This document shows, one piece after another, positions 28,981 to 40,940 of a DNA stretch of 64,000 nucleotides. Where the stretch lies: contig CM074133.1 in the NCBI GenBank assembly GCA_037178625.1, positions 1,426,001-1,490,000 on the forward strand. The letters are read 5' to 3'. Both the position numbers and the translations under genes were made by a program. Below the pieces are notes generated by a model. It did not search any database and was not told where the DNA came from. It saw nothing but the letters and a program-made list of their open reading frames with translations. The number at the start of each line of letters is the position of its first letter. Position 1 is the first letter of the stretch. Source of the stretch: Skeletonema tropicum. Lineage: Eukaryota; Bacillariophyta; Thalassiosirophyceae; Thalassiosirales; Thalassiosiraceae.

Positions 28981-31090
28981 TGTCGGATTCTTTGCCATCC
29001 CTATGCACTAATTGAGTTCAACTATATGTTTGGATTTGATTAAACCTTTAGGGATGGCGAAGAACCTCAAACATGGGTGACGGTGATAAAAATTCTGAAG
29101 CACACATCAACATCACCTCCAGCGACAACCACATAACAACATCAATGGAGTATGGCGAGTCTTCATACATATATTGTGCTCTCAACTCGGTAGACGACGT
29201 CCTATTACTATATGAGTCATGATTTCGTGATCTCTGCCTTGATCAGCAGGTTTTGGCGGCAGAAATACGAGTAAGATAGCCAGTCAAAATATTCATCTCC
29301 GTCGCGATATAGTCTCACATAGTACTGAAGAATCAACGCCCCAACACTGCTGATACAGCAGATCAAGTTGGACACCTCATCAGCCGATAACAGTATAACA
29401 TTATCGTGCTTGTGCAGCCGACAACACAATTGCTAATCTTCAGAAGTCTTGAGTGTAGCCTCTTTGTTGGTACGACAGTCAATGACGATTATTGTTGGAG
29501 GAGGCATTCTCGGATAGAGGCAGATCTATGTACCAATGCATTGTGGAAGTCTGTAATAAATAAAATCCCAACAAGAGTAATACGGACTAGCGGTCAATTG
29601 ATGTTTTGATCAGCATAGAGGAATTTAGCTATAGAGATGACTCTCCGCTCGCGAATTGGAATCAAGTCCAGATGTTATGCTTCAATTTAATAATATCATT
29701 CATTGCCGACGGCATTGATATTACTGCAGACCATCCTGATTCATTTATGAAAGTTACACGAGGCTCTACGAGATCAGACTTATCATTAGGCGATCAATGT
29801 GGGCGACTTGCAACAATTCACGGCATGTGAGCAAGACTTGGAGATGAGTCCATCCTGGACGAAGCAACCAGCAAACATTGCGCTCAAAGAGAAGTGGACT
29901 GTGAAACTGTTTAGAAATGATGTGCCGATAATGAAGAGTAATACAATGGTAATGTGATATTTAAATTGAGTGATAGCAACAGCTTGGAGAAACTCATTAC
30001 ATTTTCATTTCGATCCATAAATACAACATATTATCTTTAAACAGCATGCGATGAGTAGTATCATTTATACGTTCTGAAATAATATCGTCACTAGGTCGCC
30101 AAATTCATAGATGTCTATATCTTGCCGCGTGTTGGTTTCTTCATTTGCATTCGTCAGTATGGTGCTGCTGTAGTACTTCTGTCTTTTGAGTCATTCATGT
30201 AACAGTTGATGCCTACATTCATTGGGTTACTTGCAATGGATTCTGGCGACACAAAAATATGTTCCATCAACTTGCCAAGATATATCAATTGCATTGCTTG
30301 TCGATCACATTACACCTATGGATTGTTGTTTGATGGGTGCTGGGTTTGTTATTGTTCGTCTTTTGAATCAGAGTTGTTGTGTCTCGTCATTACATCACTA
30401 CACATTCATCATCATGATGTAACCTCATAAAGCTTACAAAATAGAACCAAGCAATCAAGATCATATTCATTATCGGCGGTAGCGTAGCGAATGAAAACAT
30501 TCTTCATTCATTCCATGATCGATTTGCTGCGGCGGTGCCATACTCCAGAAGAGGTAAATACCCAAAAATTGCATTTATCATCGACAACGCAACTTGTGTC
30601 AAATAATTTTTGCTTGCATCCTCAAGGCCGGCGATTTATACTCCTCGATTACATATATACTCATCTTTCATATCACCTGCTAAGTCAGGGATGATCTCAC
30701 TGCATTATTGTGTTCTTTATCATGGCCTAAAATAAGTCTTCGAAGGGTGGCGATGGTACGAGACGTACACGATTTTTGGGACGTGACGGTGGTAAGAGTT
30801 TCTCAGCAGCGGTTGGGTAAGAGACTCTGATATATATCGAATATGAAGCCGATAGTATTTCTATTTGTTGCCAAAGGATGAATTTGTTGTTTTTGTATTT
30901 CTGTTGCGAGCTGCTGCTACCGGACTATGTGAATGAAATATTACTATCATGGTGAAGATGTTTTGATGGGGGATGGGAGATGAGTCGAGTCAGTGGTATG
31001 TTTTTACGGTAGGAATTAAATTCTACGGGGATCCGCGATGAGCTGAAGACAGCTGTAAGATTCAACATTAACTCTGATCTGCTCGGTGAC
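28981..31090. other. gene-poor interval
   Basis: No gene is supported here. A short hairpin (TCTTTGCCATCCCT at about 28990 with AGGGATGGCGAAGA at about 29052) is the only structure I noted. Open frames are short, overlap on both strands and have no recognisable protein features. Confidence 0.5.
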
Positions 31091-31094
31091 TTTT

Positions 31095-31626
31095 TAGACT
31101 TACGTACCAACAATGTCAGCTTGGATGGTGTGCCTCTACCGACAGAAAATGGGAGAGGTCTGTTGTTGCAAACAGGCGACCACTCAACTCATCACCTCAA
31201 CAAATGAGGAGGAGGCAAGGAAAGGTGTAACCACTTAAAGCATAAGTACAATCATAGGTAATAGGACTACTACTTAGACGTAGGGCATCTTTATCTCTGC
31301 CTGCCTCTCACTTTCTGCTTCCTTCTCTAGAGTAAATAGCTTGCTCTCTCGGACGTACCAAAATATTTCTGTTTTAGGTTCTCTCTGCTCGTACTTCACT
31401 TATGCTAAGAGGAGGGCCCTAAGTATCTATCTCTCCTCCGATAAGAATAAGATCAAATCACAATTTCATCCAGTTTTCGTTTCCCTCCCTTTCCCTTCTT
31501 TTCCCTTCTTCTTTTTCGCTTGCTACTCTTGCCCTTTTTTCGCTTGCTACTCTTGCTCTTCTTATTCTTCTTGCCGTTGCTTTTGTCGCGTCCAATTGAG
31601 CTTGATCCCTGTTGTGGCCGCTTCGC
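31095..31626. repeat. segmental duplication, copy B
   Basis: Second copy of 10860-11401, same orientation. It supplies the last 59 or so codons, the stop codon and the downstream flank of the beta-helix paralogue at 31453-33976. Confidence 0.8.
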
Positions 31627-33976
31627 CTTTGAAGACTTCGCCTTCGAAGACTTGCTTCTTGCCGGAGAGTCGGCTTTGGCTATAATGGTCTCTACACTTC
31701 CAGAATGGGCGCCGCTGGCAGAGGCAATGCCTACCTCAATGAAGTCACTTTCTGTTGCCACTGCACGTGCAGATAAGTAGGTGGGAGTGGCGTCTGGATC
31801 ACATACTTGACCAAATGGCCGACAAGTGCCCTCCTTCATAACGACGGTCCCCTCACAGAGAAGAGTGGAATCTCCTTGACTCGAGCTGACAAGTGCCGCT
31901 TCACTCTCGGTCTCACTGGTTCCTACAACGCAATTAGTATCCCCAACTTTGGAGTCTGAATCAACCACGACAACTCCATCTTTACCAGTAACAGCGTTAT
32001 TTGAGAACTTTGTATCGGTGATCGAAATTGTGCCAGAGTGAGTCTCTATCATTGATCTGGCAGTATTCTTCTCGAAGACATTACCAGTTGAAGAGACCTT
32101 TGCTCCGCTCGTGACAATGACTGATGTTGCAACACGCTCGAAGGAAAACTCACTTTTCTCAAGTTTCAGGTGAATTGAACCTTTAGAAGCTGAGCCAGAG
32201 AGTAGCCCTTCCTCTTCAGAGAAGGAGTCGATGGCAATTGTAACCTTTCCCTTATTGCCCTGCGTATGTAGTAGAGCATATAACGAGGTTAGATCAATCA
32301 GAGGTCAGAGGTAAAGAAAGTACCATGATAAAAAGAAAATGCAACTCTTGCCATCTTACAGTGAATGTGCTTTTTCGGACAAGAATCAAAGACTTTGTGC
32401 CAGCTGCACTCAATGCTTCTCCCAACAATCTTTCACTCTCAGGCTCAGGTGCTTCAGTAGTTTTCACTGCGGTAAATGCTGTCGACCCCGCACTTACTGT
32501 CGTCCCAAATCCGAGTGACGAAGAAAAATCTGTCGTTTCAGCAGCAGGCATAGTGGGCTCTGTCGATGCAAAAGGATTGACTTTGCCTGGAGGCAACATA
32601 AAGTCATCCTCACCATAGTATTCTCTTTCCAAATTCTTTCCAACGTACTTTCCATCGACGACGATTGCCTCTCCCTCGTTATTCATCCATTTACACTTGT
32701 CAAATATGACTTTACCTCGAGGGTCATTCATGACAATAGATGCCTCATCCGATGCTTCGAAGTTGATACCCGAAACGGTAATAGCACTGCCTCCTTCGTC
32801 CACGTCCAAGCTGCTGAAGTACCAGCTATCCTCTAGAAGCCCATTGTTGTTGAACACAATGTGATAGTTTCCTCCACTGAAGGTGCAGGTATGTTCCTCA
32901 AGACAAGCGATCGTGACTGGTTTTTGAACTGGACTTTCAACTACCAGCGGAAGTAACTGCAATTGGGCAACGAAAATACTGTCGAATTGAAAGTTGGTGT
33001 TGGGACAAATGTGAAAGTATGTCACTTCGTCCATTGGAGCAGTTGCTGAAGCAATCTCATCCAATTCTACTGGTTCCAATTCTACTGGTCCATATTCACT
33101 CATTTCCTCGACAAACGCTAATGTGGCATCAGTGGTAGTTTTTTCTTGCAGACGCCTTCTATCGTTACCAACAACGTCAATATTACTATGTCCTCTCATA
33201 CGTTTCCTACCACTCCTCTGTTGTTCAATCGGCTTCATCGTGGGTGTTCTTGTAGGCGAAGCCGTACGAAGACTGGGTATAGGAACAGTCGGAAAATTGG
33301 TACCATCTTCATCAAAATCCAATTCTGTTCCGAAAGAGGATCCAGGAGCTGAGCTACCTGCAAATTTTGGTAACATTGTCGGTGATGGACTTTTCGTGGG
33401 CTCTTGTGGAAGACGTACGGAAGATGTGGGTTCGTCTGTAGGTGCTGCAGTTACAGGTTGTTGTGTAGGAAAGGACGATGGTACGTTCGAACTTGTAACT
33501 GTCGGTTGATGCGATACGGATGGTGAAGATGAAGGACGACCAGTTGGTGATTCAGTCATTGCGTCGGCAGCTAAATCAGCTGCAATATCTTCAGCAGTTC
33601 GATGATAGTTGTACCCACCATTCATATCATAAAAGTACAGTTGTAAATCATACCTCAAGTCTTCGAGTGTTGTATATCCTTTCAGACCCTCAGATTCGTA
33701 TCCTGTGCAGGTTTTCATGCGTGTATTGTATATTGGAGAGTATTCAACTTCTTCGGTTCCTTCGTACGATTCCGGTGGCGCTTCTTGCATCCGCCGCCGC
33801 CGCTCTTGATGCAGTTGCTGTCTATTATTAGTTGTTCCTCCTCTTATTCCGCCGTGTAGGTGGAGATGATCGGCGCTATTTGGAGCTGCCATGACAAATG
33901 TGTATGGGAGAGAAGATATTGTTATGGTCGCCATTATTAGCGCCCATGTGACCATGAGCAAAAGTGTGTTCCTCAT
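31453..33976 (-). CDS. chimeric beta-helix surface protein with basic tail
   Basis: Exon 1 (32360-33976) and exon 2 (31453-32259) join in phase 0 over a 100-bp intron at the same place as in the paralogue at 6586-10392, giving 807 residues. It shares that protein's signal peptide (MRNTLLLMVTWAL…), the YSPIYNTRMK block, the Pro-Thr-rich linker and the first beta-helix region. Similarity ends just after the shared motif CRPFGQVCDPDATP. The second helix region, transmembrane helix and acidic tail are missing. In their place are about 50 unrelated residues, then a Ser/Lys/Arg-rich tail ending KLDEIVI that is nearly identical to the tail of the protein at 11249-11929. It is therefore probably secreted and not membrane-anchored. 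Function is unknown; cell-surface or silica-associated roles would be guesses from the basic Ser/Lys tail. Confidence 0.78.
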
Positions 33977-34677
33977 TATTTCAAGAATATAGGTTATGAC
34001 TGTGAGGCGACCGAATGATTTATGGAAGTAGTCCGCAGCTGTGCAGCCGATTTGTCAATGTAAGTTAATATGCAATAATGATCTCAACAGCCACAGGACA
34101 ATGCAAATATGCTTCTATAATGATTGCAGGCTTCTTCGTTTTTAGAATGGCGGAGTAATAGTAGGGGTGATGGATCAATCACTAATGCAGTTATTGAGAG
34201 TGTGACTTGTGTCCATCTTTCATTCTCTAAATGACCGCGACACGAAAGTAGAGGTATCCTCCTATGGCAAATGACTCCTTCTCAGATAAATCCATCATGA
34301 ACGGAAAGAGGTCAGTGATTCTTACGAATCATGATGTCTTACCTATCCCGGATTTGGCAACAAGAGATTCATTGCCGTTGCGTTGCGCGTGTGGCAGCTG
34401 TTCTTGCTTCGCTTGGTAAAACTCTTTCTCCTTTCGATTTTTGATTTTTATGCAAACCCACTCTTACTCAGCCGCTCCCTCTAATCGTGAATTGTTCATC
34501 GCATTGTCTTGCATTAATCTTGCACTTCGCACTTCGCATTGATCTGTTCTGTGCAATTCCTAGTCATAATCCAACGTTCGGCGTCGATACCTGCTTCATT
34601 TCTCTGCCAAAATAATTGAGGTGCGGTTCGCCCTTCCATCGTCTGAATAATAATCATCTAAACCTGCCGGCCTCATC
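33977..34677. other. divergent intergenic region
   Basis: Presumed promoters of the chimeric beta-helix gene (minus) and the unknown gene starting at 34678 (plus). I see no repeats, RNA genes or other recognisable elements. Confidence 0.5.
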
Positions 34678-35723
34678 ATGTTGAGTTTTCCTGATGCATG
34701 TAGTGCATCTTCCTCTCCCCCTTCGCTTCATGACGACGACAGCGGTACACCCATCGCCGATGAAGTCAAATCACAAATTTATCAAGCATTCGTCAACGAT
34801 CAATTCTCCACCGACTGCGAAGGGAACCAAAAACGTCCCTTCATCCGAACAGGCGTCCCACCAGCCATCGGACAACGGATCGAATTGACCATCTTTCTCC
34901 AAGATCATATCCGCCGTTTGCCCTTTCGATTGTCCGGAGAGGTCATCTCCGTCGGACCACCCGCGGAGTGGTATCCATCGTCATCGATGGAGGATGCTGG
35001 TCCTGGCAAGGGATCCATGTGTTGTGCGGATGCGGTTCGATTTCATGAGACTGGGGAACAGGTGAAGAATGTGGAACCGAGTGAGGCTTGGGTTGGGGCA
35101 TGGGAACGTATGCCGCACCATAAGAAGTTGTATTATATGGATTACTTTGAGAGGTGTCATGGTGCTTTGCATGGGCAGACCATGGTTTGTGAGGCAAGGT
35201 GAGTGTGTATGATGTATCCTTCATTTTTATGTCAATAATTAGATGATGTACTTATAGCGATACCAATGTCTTTTCCACTCATCATACACACAGACTCAAC
35301 TTTGATTATGACATGAGAAGAAGTACCGAAGATGGACCATGGATCGACTTGATTCCATTTGATGCACGTGACGTTTGGCGCTTTGCGGTAACATTTGATG
35401 ATCGATATGAGGTGAACATGTGGTGGGCAGATGTGGATTCATTCGTGAACATGGGGAGAGATCATCGGCCCAGATGTTGGCCATGGGCAAAAGGAGATAT
35501 ATTGCCGTTCAAGAGGAAGGCTGCGGATATGCCTATTACTGGCCATGGACCAAATGGTGAGTGCTGTTGATTTGTTTCAGTATTTTTCATACGATGATAT
35601 CTTCTCTAACAAGTCAAGTCTCTATATTTGAAATATTTTTTCGTAGGTGAAATATCAGTCCATATTAGCGTGGGACCTTTTGGGCCGAAACGAACCTACA
35701 TTTACCCTTCCCGAGCGGCATGA
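34678..35723 (+). CDS. unknown three-exon protein
   Basis: Exons 34678-35198, 35294-35556 and 35647-35723 join with matching phases (GTGAGT donors, 95- and 90-bp introns) to a 286-residue protein. I do not recognise a family. The first exon has an acidic Ser-rich start, then a segment resembling a small beta-barrel (RIELTIFLQDHIRRLPFRLSG). Exons 2 and 3 are rich in Trp and aromatic residues (DGPWIDLIPF, DVWRFAVTFDD, MWWADVDSF, RCWPWAKGD) and end HISVGPFGPKRTYIYPSRAA. The density of conserved-looking Trp/Asp suggests a folded domain under selection. No signal peptide or membrane segment is visible. The model is supported mainly by three clean, phase-consistent junctions. Confidence 0.7.
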
Positions 35724-36004
35724 ACTGCATTGTATAACATGATTAACTTTAGTCACTTTTCTTTTACTTCTATTACGATAGCATTGTCAAGAGTATCTAT
35801 GACTCTTTCTTTGATAATTTTGAGTTCAACGAGAGGCCTACAGAACGAACCCTCCAAACTCAGGAGAGAAACTGAATCTTGCTTTACTAATAAAGTATTG
35901 TTACTTATAGATTGTCAAGTACTTCAATCAAATAAGTATAGTAATAGTGGTTCCCTTGATTGAGCGGCCGTGATCGAGCGATTCGAGTTCTCCTAAGCTC
36001 CTTC

Positions 36005-37446
36005 ATGATCACATCTTCTGGAAGACAATCGATTCCAACTCCATTTTTGATCAAATCGTGGCCTAAACCGATTACTGACGAATCCATATCTTCTAAAATC
36101 ATTGATCTACCAACGTCCCATGATGAGATAAGATCTCAACTTGAATCTTCAGGTGATATCCTAATTAGAGTTGTAACATGGAACCAGCAGGCTAAGGAGC
36201 CACCATGTCCAGAATACTTGGCAAAGCTGCTTTTTCCTCACAGGTATCATTTAGTTGTGGTGGGTAGTCAGGAATGTGAAAACTCCTTTGCCAAATCCAT
36301 AGTTATTCCAAGTAAACCAAAGTGGACTAGCTGCTTGGAAGAATCGTTGGGAGATGACTATCAAGTGCTGCGGAGTCACTCCTTGCAGGCTTCGCATATG
36401 TAAGTGAAAGTATCCTTTGAAAGTTTCGTCAAATTCTTCCTGTACAGCCGAATGTTTTGTCTGACATCTCAATACATATCCTCTTCATTCTCGATCGCCA
36501 GCATCGCCTTTGCTCACAAGGCAATCGCTCATCTTATCTCTGATCTCCGATCGATAGCTGTAGCGACAGGATTAGGGGATAGATTGGGTAACAAAGGAGG
36601 CATCTCCATTTCATTCAAAGTGGCTGACTCTTCATTTTGCTTCGTGAATGCTCATCTCGCTGCACACCAACATGCGGCAATTCGAAGGACAAAGGAGTTT
36701 CGGAGGATATCAAATAGCATCGTTGCTGGGCTGCTCCATCAGAAACGAAGTAGTGAAGTTAGTGAGAGTACCATTAGCGATGAAGAATGTACCATAGGCT
36801 GTGACCAAGATGAAGATGAAGGAGAAGATGATGCGTTACCCCAGTACAGCAGTGATGACCTCCGGACGGATAGTGGACCTCAATTGAACCCACTTATAGA
36901 TGTCTTTGACAAGGTATTTTGGTTTGGTGACCTCAACTTTCGAATCTATGGTACAAGAGAGGTTGTGGATGGCATGCTTGAATCTCACATGCATGATGCT
37001 TTGCTTTGCAATGATCAACTGACAATGCTGATGAGGTTCAATCGAGTCTTCTGCGGGTTTTCCGAGGGCCCTCTGAACTTCTTCCCAACTTACAAGTTCG
37101 ATCATGATTCAGGTAAAGACCCTTGCTCTCCTATGGAATGTTGTGGAATGTACTCTGAGAATCTAACTTTCTATTTGCGTTTGCTTCTGATGCAGATCAC
37201 TATGACTCGTCTCAAAGAAGAAGAGTTCCATCATGGACCGACCGTATCTTGTACAAGAAAGATGCCAGCACACAAGTCTTATCTTACTGTAGCCAGCCGG
37301 AGATAAAATCCAGCGACCATCGGCCAGTCTATGCTACATTCAGATCTCGCATTCAAATTGATAATGCATTTGTTGATGATGCAACAACTTCATGGAAGAA
37401 GAGAATAGAACGAGAGATGAAGAGTGAGGTTTGTTGTATCTCATGA
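36005..37446 (+). CDS. inositol polyphosphate 5-phosphatase with C-terminal CaaX box
   Basis: Exons 36005-36399, 36502-37112 and 37196-37446 (introns of 102 and 83 bp) give 418 residues. Family motifs are in order: VVTWNQQAK near 60, SQECEN (the Mg-binding Glu) near 90, GNKGG near 160, NAHLAAH near 180, WFGDLNFRI near 272, PSWTDRIL near 346 and SSDHRPVYA near 378. These define type II 5-phosphatases, which remove the 5-phosphate from inositol phosphates or phosphoinositides. An acidic insertion (about residues 215-245) interrupts the core. The protein ends C-C-I-S, a CaaX prenylation signal, so membrane attachment is likely, as for the INPP5 enzymes of animals. The start is the first ATG of the open frame. 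An upstream exon is possible because the frame stays open above it. Confidence 0.85.
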
Positions 37447-37585
37447 CGAGCGCCCACAATTAGATGTAAATTAGACTTGATACTTGATTCTGCCTCCAGC
37501 CTATGTAGTTGGAATCGAGCACAACAGTCAATACCTTCTAAACCACGACCGGCAATAAGGCATGACTGCTGACAATAATTGTTAC

Positions 37586-38374
37586 TTATCCACCACAGGT
37601 AACTGGACTTGCAACTGAGCTAAGTGTTGCCGGAGGAGTTGTACATGAGGAATTGCTAGCTCCTTGACACGCATCGTTCGCAGTTACACCTTCGTTATTC
37701 TCAAAAGAGCAGCGACGTCCAGGATTCAAAGCAACATAGTGACACGCATGAGCCAAGTTGAATTTTCCGCTCCAAATAGGGTCATTATCGCAGGAAGGCG
37801 TAGGTGTCGGAGGGGAAGATGATGGTGGCGGTACTGGCGGAACGCCACGAGTAGATGAGGGCTGGTTGTAGTTCAAAGATCCAGGCCCAGACCTGTCTGG
37901 ACTTGCAAGCAGCTGAGTAGTGAACTACGATTTCTTTGATTGGAAGCCGAGTACCTCCATTGGAAGCAAGGCGGTGTGCTAACGCGACACCATTTTGATG
38001 CAATGAAGTCGCCTTCGTCTAGGTCACTAGCACTAGTGGCAGTTGTTTGTGATCTTTGTCTTTGGGCCCGTGTTCCCTCCTCTTTCACCGTTTGGATAGA
38101 CACCAATCATATTCGCAGAGTGCTCACCGGATCTTTTTGCAAACCCATTATTAGTTCCTCCACTGCCGTGGAAAAAGAATACAATGGGACAGGAGGATCT
38201 TCCCCTACTCAACTGGTGGCGCCACATCTTCTAGTTCAACTTCACACTGAGTTTGAGGGCGTCCATCGCAGATGACTTCGGTAAGCGATTGAGGTTGCTC
38301 CGGTGCATTTGCATTGCTGTCTTGGGCAGCAGCAAGCGACAAGTTGCGATAAAAAGGACATTTGTCGGGTGCAT
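37586..38374 (-). pseudogene. decayed secreted feruloyl-esterase/PHB-depolymerase-like gene
   Basis: Pieces of one protein appear in order but in different frames. A start MHPTNVLFIAT… leads after a frame change to LSLAAAQ, a plausible signal-peptide end, then ICDGRPQTQCEVELEDVAPPVE followed by a stop. In another frame comes the alpha/beta-hydrolase oxyanion segment PIVFFFHGSGGTN and IGVYPNGE. A further frame gives HRLASNGGTRLP and IVVHYSA, and then QLLASPDRSGPGSLNYN in yet another. The end is a Pro-rich linker and a Cys-rich domain (CDNDPIWSGKF, YVALNPGRRCSF, GVTANDAC). At least four frame changes and one in-frame stop separate them. The family resembles secreted LpqC/feruloyl esterases. I give no repaired sequence. 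Confidence 0.65.
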
Positions 38375-38798
38375 CGTGGTTTTGTTCTTCCTTCTTTTGT
38401 GTAGCTTGACTATAGATTTTGTGGGGCGGGATCTGAATGAGACGAAGACAAATTTACTCAGTGTCACAACGACCTTCTCTTAGAACCTCTCTCACTCTCT
38501 CTCTTTCTCTCTCTAGAGAGGCAGAGGAGATAGAGAATGCGATGGCCTCGGTAACTGCCTCACATGGAGCTTAATTTCATGTCACAAAATATGTTCGTAG
38601 GAGCTTAAATTTTGGCGCAAAATTCGAAAAAGAAGAAAATAAAGCACGGAATTATCGAATCGGAATAAATCGGATCCATCGCATCGATAGCCAGCATTGG
38701 CATGAATTGATCGCATCAATGATTTAATCTTGATGACCACTTGACTTCTTTCTGTTAGCATTGCTCAGTTCAGCGATTTCGCTTGCTCGTCATGAACA
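38375..38798. other. intergenic region with CT microsatellite
   Basis: A (CT)n/(CTCTTT) tract at about 38485-38520 is the only feature. The rest is presumed promoter of the cyclin gene that starts at 38799. Confidence 0.5.
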
Positions 38799-40000
38799 AT
38801 GGAGAACATAGGAATGGGAGATTCGTATAATGACTTTCTGTTCGTCAATGAAGCCATAAACGATGAAAAAAACCTTCAGCTCGTAGAATCTCACTACCGA
38901 TTGCCAGCCGGTGCTGTTGGCGGATACAAACAGCTACTACAACAAGCAGACAGCAAGATAGACTGGAGATATCGAATTGCAAGATGGATGTTGAGAGTAG
39001 CTGACGATTTTATGCTGAAAAGAGACACTGGTACGCCAAGTCGAATGGAAAATTACCTTTGACGGACCTCTTCGAGTATGACATCTCACCCTCATATTTT
39101 GTTTCGTTTGTCCATTCCCGACAAAGCATTGATCGCACTAAACTATTTCGACCGCATGATGATGTCTCAGAGAAGGCTCCAGAGAGATCAATTCCAAGTT
39201 GCTGCTATAGCTTGTCTTTTCATTTCTTCAAAGTTATTTCAAAAGAAACATCTCAAAGTATCGGCAGTGAGTTTCTTCCTTTCTTGAGTCTGACATTATC
39301 AATGTTGTCAACTCTCTCTTCACTAACATACTGAGGCTTCTTCGTTTCCTTCAAATAGTTGATACTTTACACAAAGAATGCGTTTCAAAAGGAGGATATC
39401 CTTGCGATGGAACAAGAGCTTTTGCGTACACACACGTCATTCTTCTATCCAGTCACAAGCAGCACGTTTGTCTCGATCCTTTTGAATGGGCTCCAGAATG
39501 AGTCTCCAGCAACAATAACAAGCGTTATTGAGAGTTGTCAATTCATGATTGAGTTGGCCGCATGCGACTTTTTCTTCGTAGCTCACCGAGCATCAACAAT
39601 AGCTGTTGCTGCAATTGTTGTGACGTTGGAAATTAACACCAAAGTAGCTCCAGAGGAAGTCATCTTATGTTTGTCGAATGTCAAAGCAATAATCGACTAC
39701 ACAATAGACGCTGACGCGCAGGAGTGCATCAACAAGTTGCGATCGGTTCACAATCATAACGCTCAAAGGATCAAAGACATGGAAGAAAAGTCTACGGATG
39801 ACGAGGTGGCAAAGTACGCAACGGGTAAAGAGGCCGACCCCAATGCTTCTCGAGTTGCTACACCATCACCCACTGATCCCTGTCAACGTATTTCCGACAC
39901 GCCTTCTCCGCCATCAATTGTGGATGAAGAATATTCCAGTGCAAGCCGAAAACGACAAAGGAGAACGTCTCCTCCATCCACCGAGATTGAAATCATATAA
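38799..40000 (+). CDS. cyclin, diatom-expanded type
   Basis: Three exons (38799-39030, 39127-39266, 39359-40000) with introns of 96 and 92 bp join in phase to 337 residues. The first junction rebuilds the cyclin box exactly (MLKRDT-ALIALNYFDRMM), and the second joins KVSA to LILYTK. Cyclin N-box is about residues 55-150, with W-M-L-R in helix 1 and the ALNYFDR and AACLFISSK-like helices. The C-terminal fold is about 155-240 (MIELAACDFFFVAHRAST). The C-terminal 60 residues are Ser/Pro-rich and basic, with several SP/TP sites that could be kinase targets. It pairs with the cyclin at 3.2-4.2 kb as a second member of the diatom-specific cyclin group, acting as a CDK activator. The start ATG is the one that keeps the frame; an out-of-frame ATG lies 7 bp upstream. 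Confidence 0.88.
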
Positions 40001-40542
40001 ACTAACGTAATACACAGGGTTTGGAGGTTTTCCGGAGTTGCTACAACGAGATCGTTTACTGCTGCTCTGCTGATGTTGCCGCTAATCCTCCTCCTTGCGT
40101 TTACGATCCCTCTCTCGGCTTTCTCCTTTTGTTGTATGGCTGCTGCCTGTGTTCTCGTGGCAGCATGTCTTCCAACATTCCAAGTTGGTGATGTGATAGG
40201 GTGTATATCAGCATAATTCTTTCCACATACTCATGAGAGATGACTTCAACGATGTTTTCACAATGATGACTGAATGCATTATTAGCACAAAGTCCACGAT
40301 GACATGAGTTGCCTCACAAGGAATAACTTCGCCTACTCCATACAATCACAATATTACCACCCTAGGTGCACCTAGAGTTAGAGTGCCTGTTGCTGTTGGT
40401 TGCTGCCGTTGCCGTTGCCGTTGCATAAAATGGTTGTCTCTTTATTACATCATAGAGGAGAGCAACTCAATTGAGATAGAGCAACTCTTCCTACACCTCA
40501 CGCTCTCCTCGAATCCTTTCTACCCTTTCTCCCTCTTTTCAG
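40001..40542. other. intergenic region
   Basis: No gene is supported. A short GTTGCCGTTGCCGTTGC tract occurs near 40405. The region leads into the palindromic repeat array. Confidence 0.5.
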
Positions 40543-40796
40543 TTCGTCACGGGTCAGTCACGGGTCAGTCACGGGTCAGTGACCTGACGTAATTCACGCG
40601 AAGATCAACGAGAGGTCGGTCACGGGTCGGTCACGGGTCGGTCACGGGTCAGTCACGGGTCAGTCACGGGTCCGGACGCGTGACTGACCCGTGACTGACC
40701 CGTGACCGACCTCTCGTTGATCTTCGCGTGAATTACGTCACGGGTCAGTCACGGGTCCGGACGCGTGACTGACCCGTGACTGACCCGTGACGAACT
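40543..40796. repeat. palindromic array of 11-bp GTCACGGGTCA repeats
   Basis: About 250 bp built almost entirely from GTCACGGGTCA/GTCACGGGTCG units and their reverse complements (TGACCCGTGAC). Runs of three to six units point one way, then flip about the palindromic core GGTCCGGAC. A spacer of about 40 bp (TGACGTAATTCACGCG… to …CGAGAGGTCGG) appears once forward (near 40583-40620) and once as an exact inverted copy (near 40707-40740), so the whole block is a nested palindrome. The spacer contains TGACGT/ACGTCA, the core bound by bZIP factors. Its role is unknown: multi-site protein binding, an origin-like element or a recombination product are all possible. Confidence 0.85.
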
Positions 40797-40940
40797 CACG
40801 GCTCAACAGCTGCGCTCTCACACAACACAACACACAACTACACAACTACACAACACACGACAACGGCAACGGCTATCTAAGAACCGGAAGCAATCGAGCC
40901 GAACCGGAAGTAATCTGTGATATACAACCTCCTCAGAAAG

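Noticed and set aside
29217..30694. Several 60-75 codon frames in the gene-poor interval
   Set aside because: They are short and overlap on both strands, with no signal peptide, motif or duplication support.
38485..38520. CT tract as a promoter element
   Set aside because: Simple microsatellite; no positional evidence of function was visible.
40543..40796. CRISPR array interpretation of the 11-bp repeats
   Set aside because: There are no unique spacers of constant length, the units are far too short, and the genome is eukaryotic.
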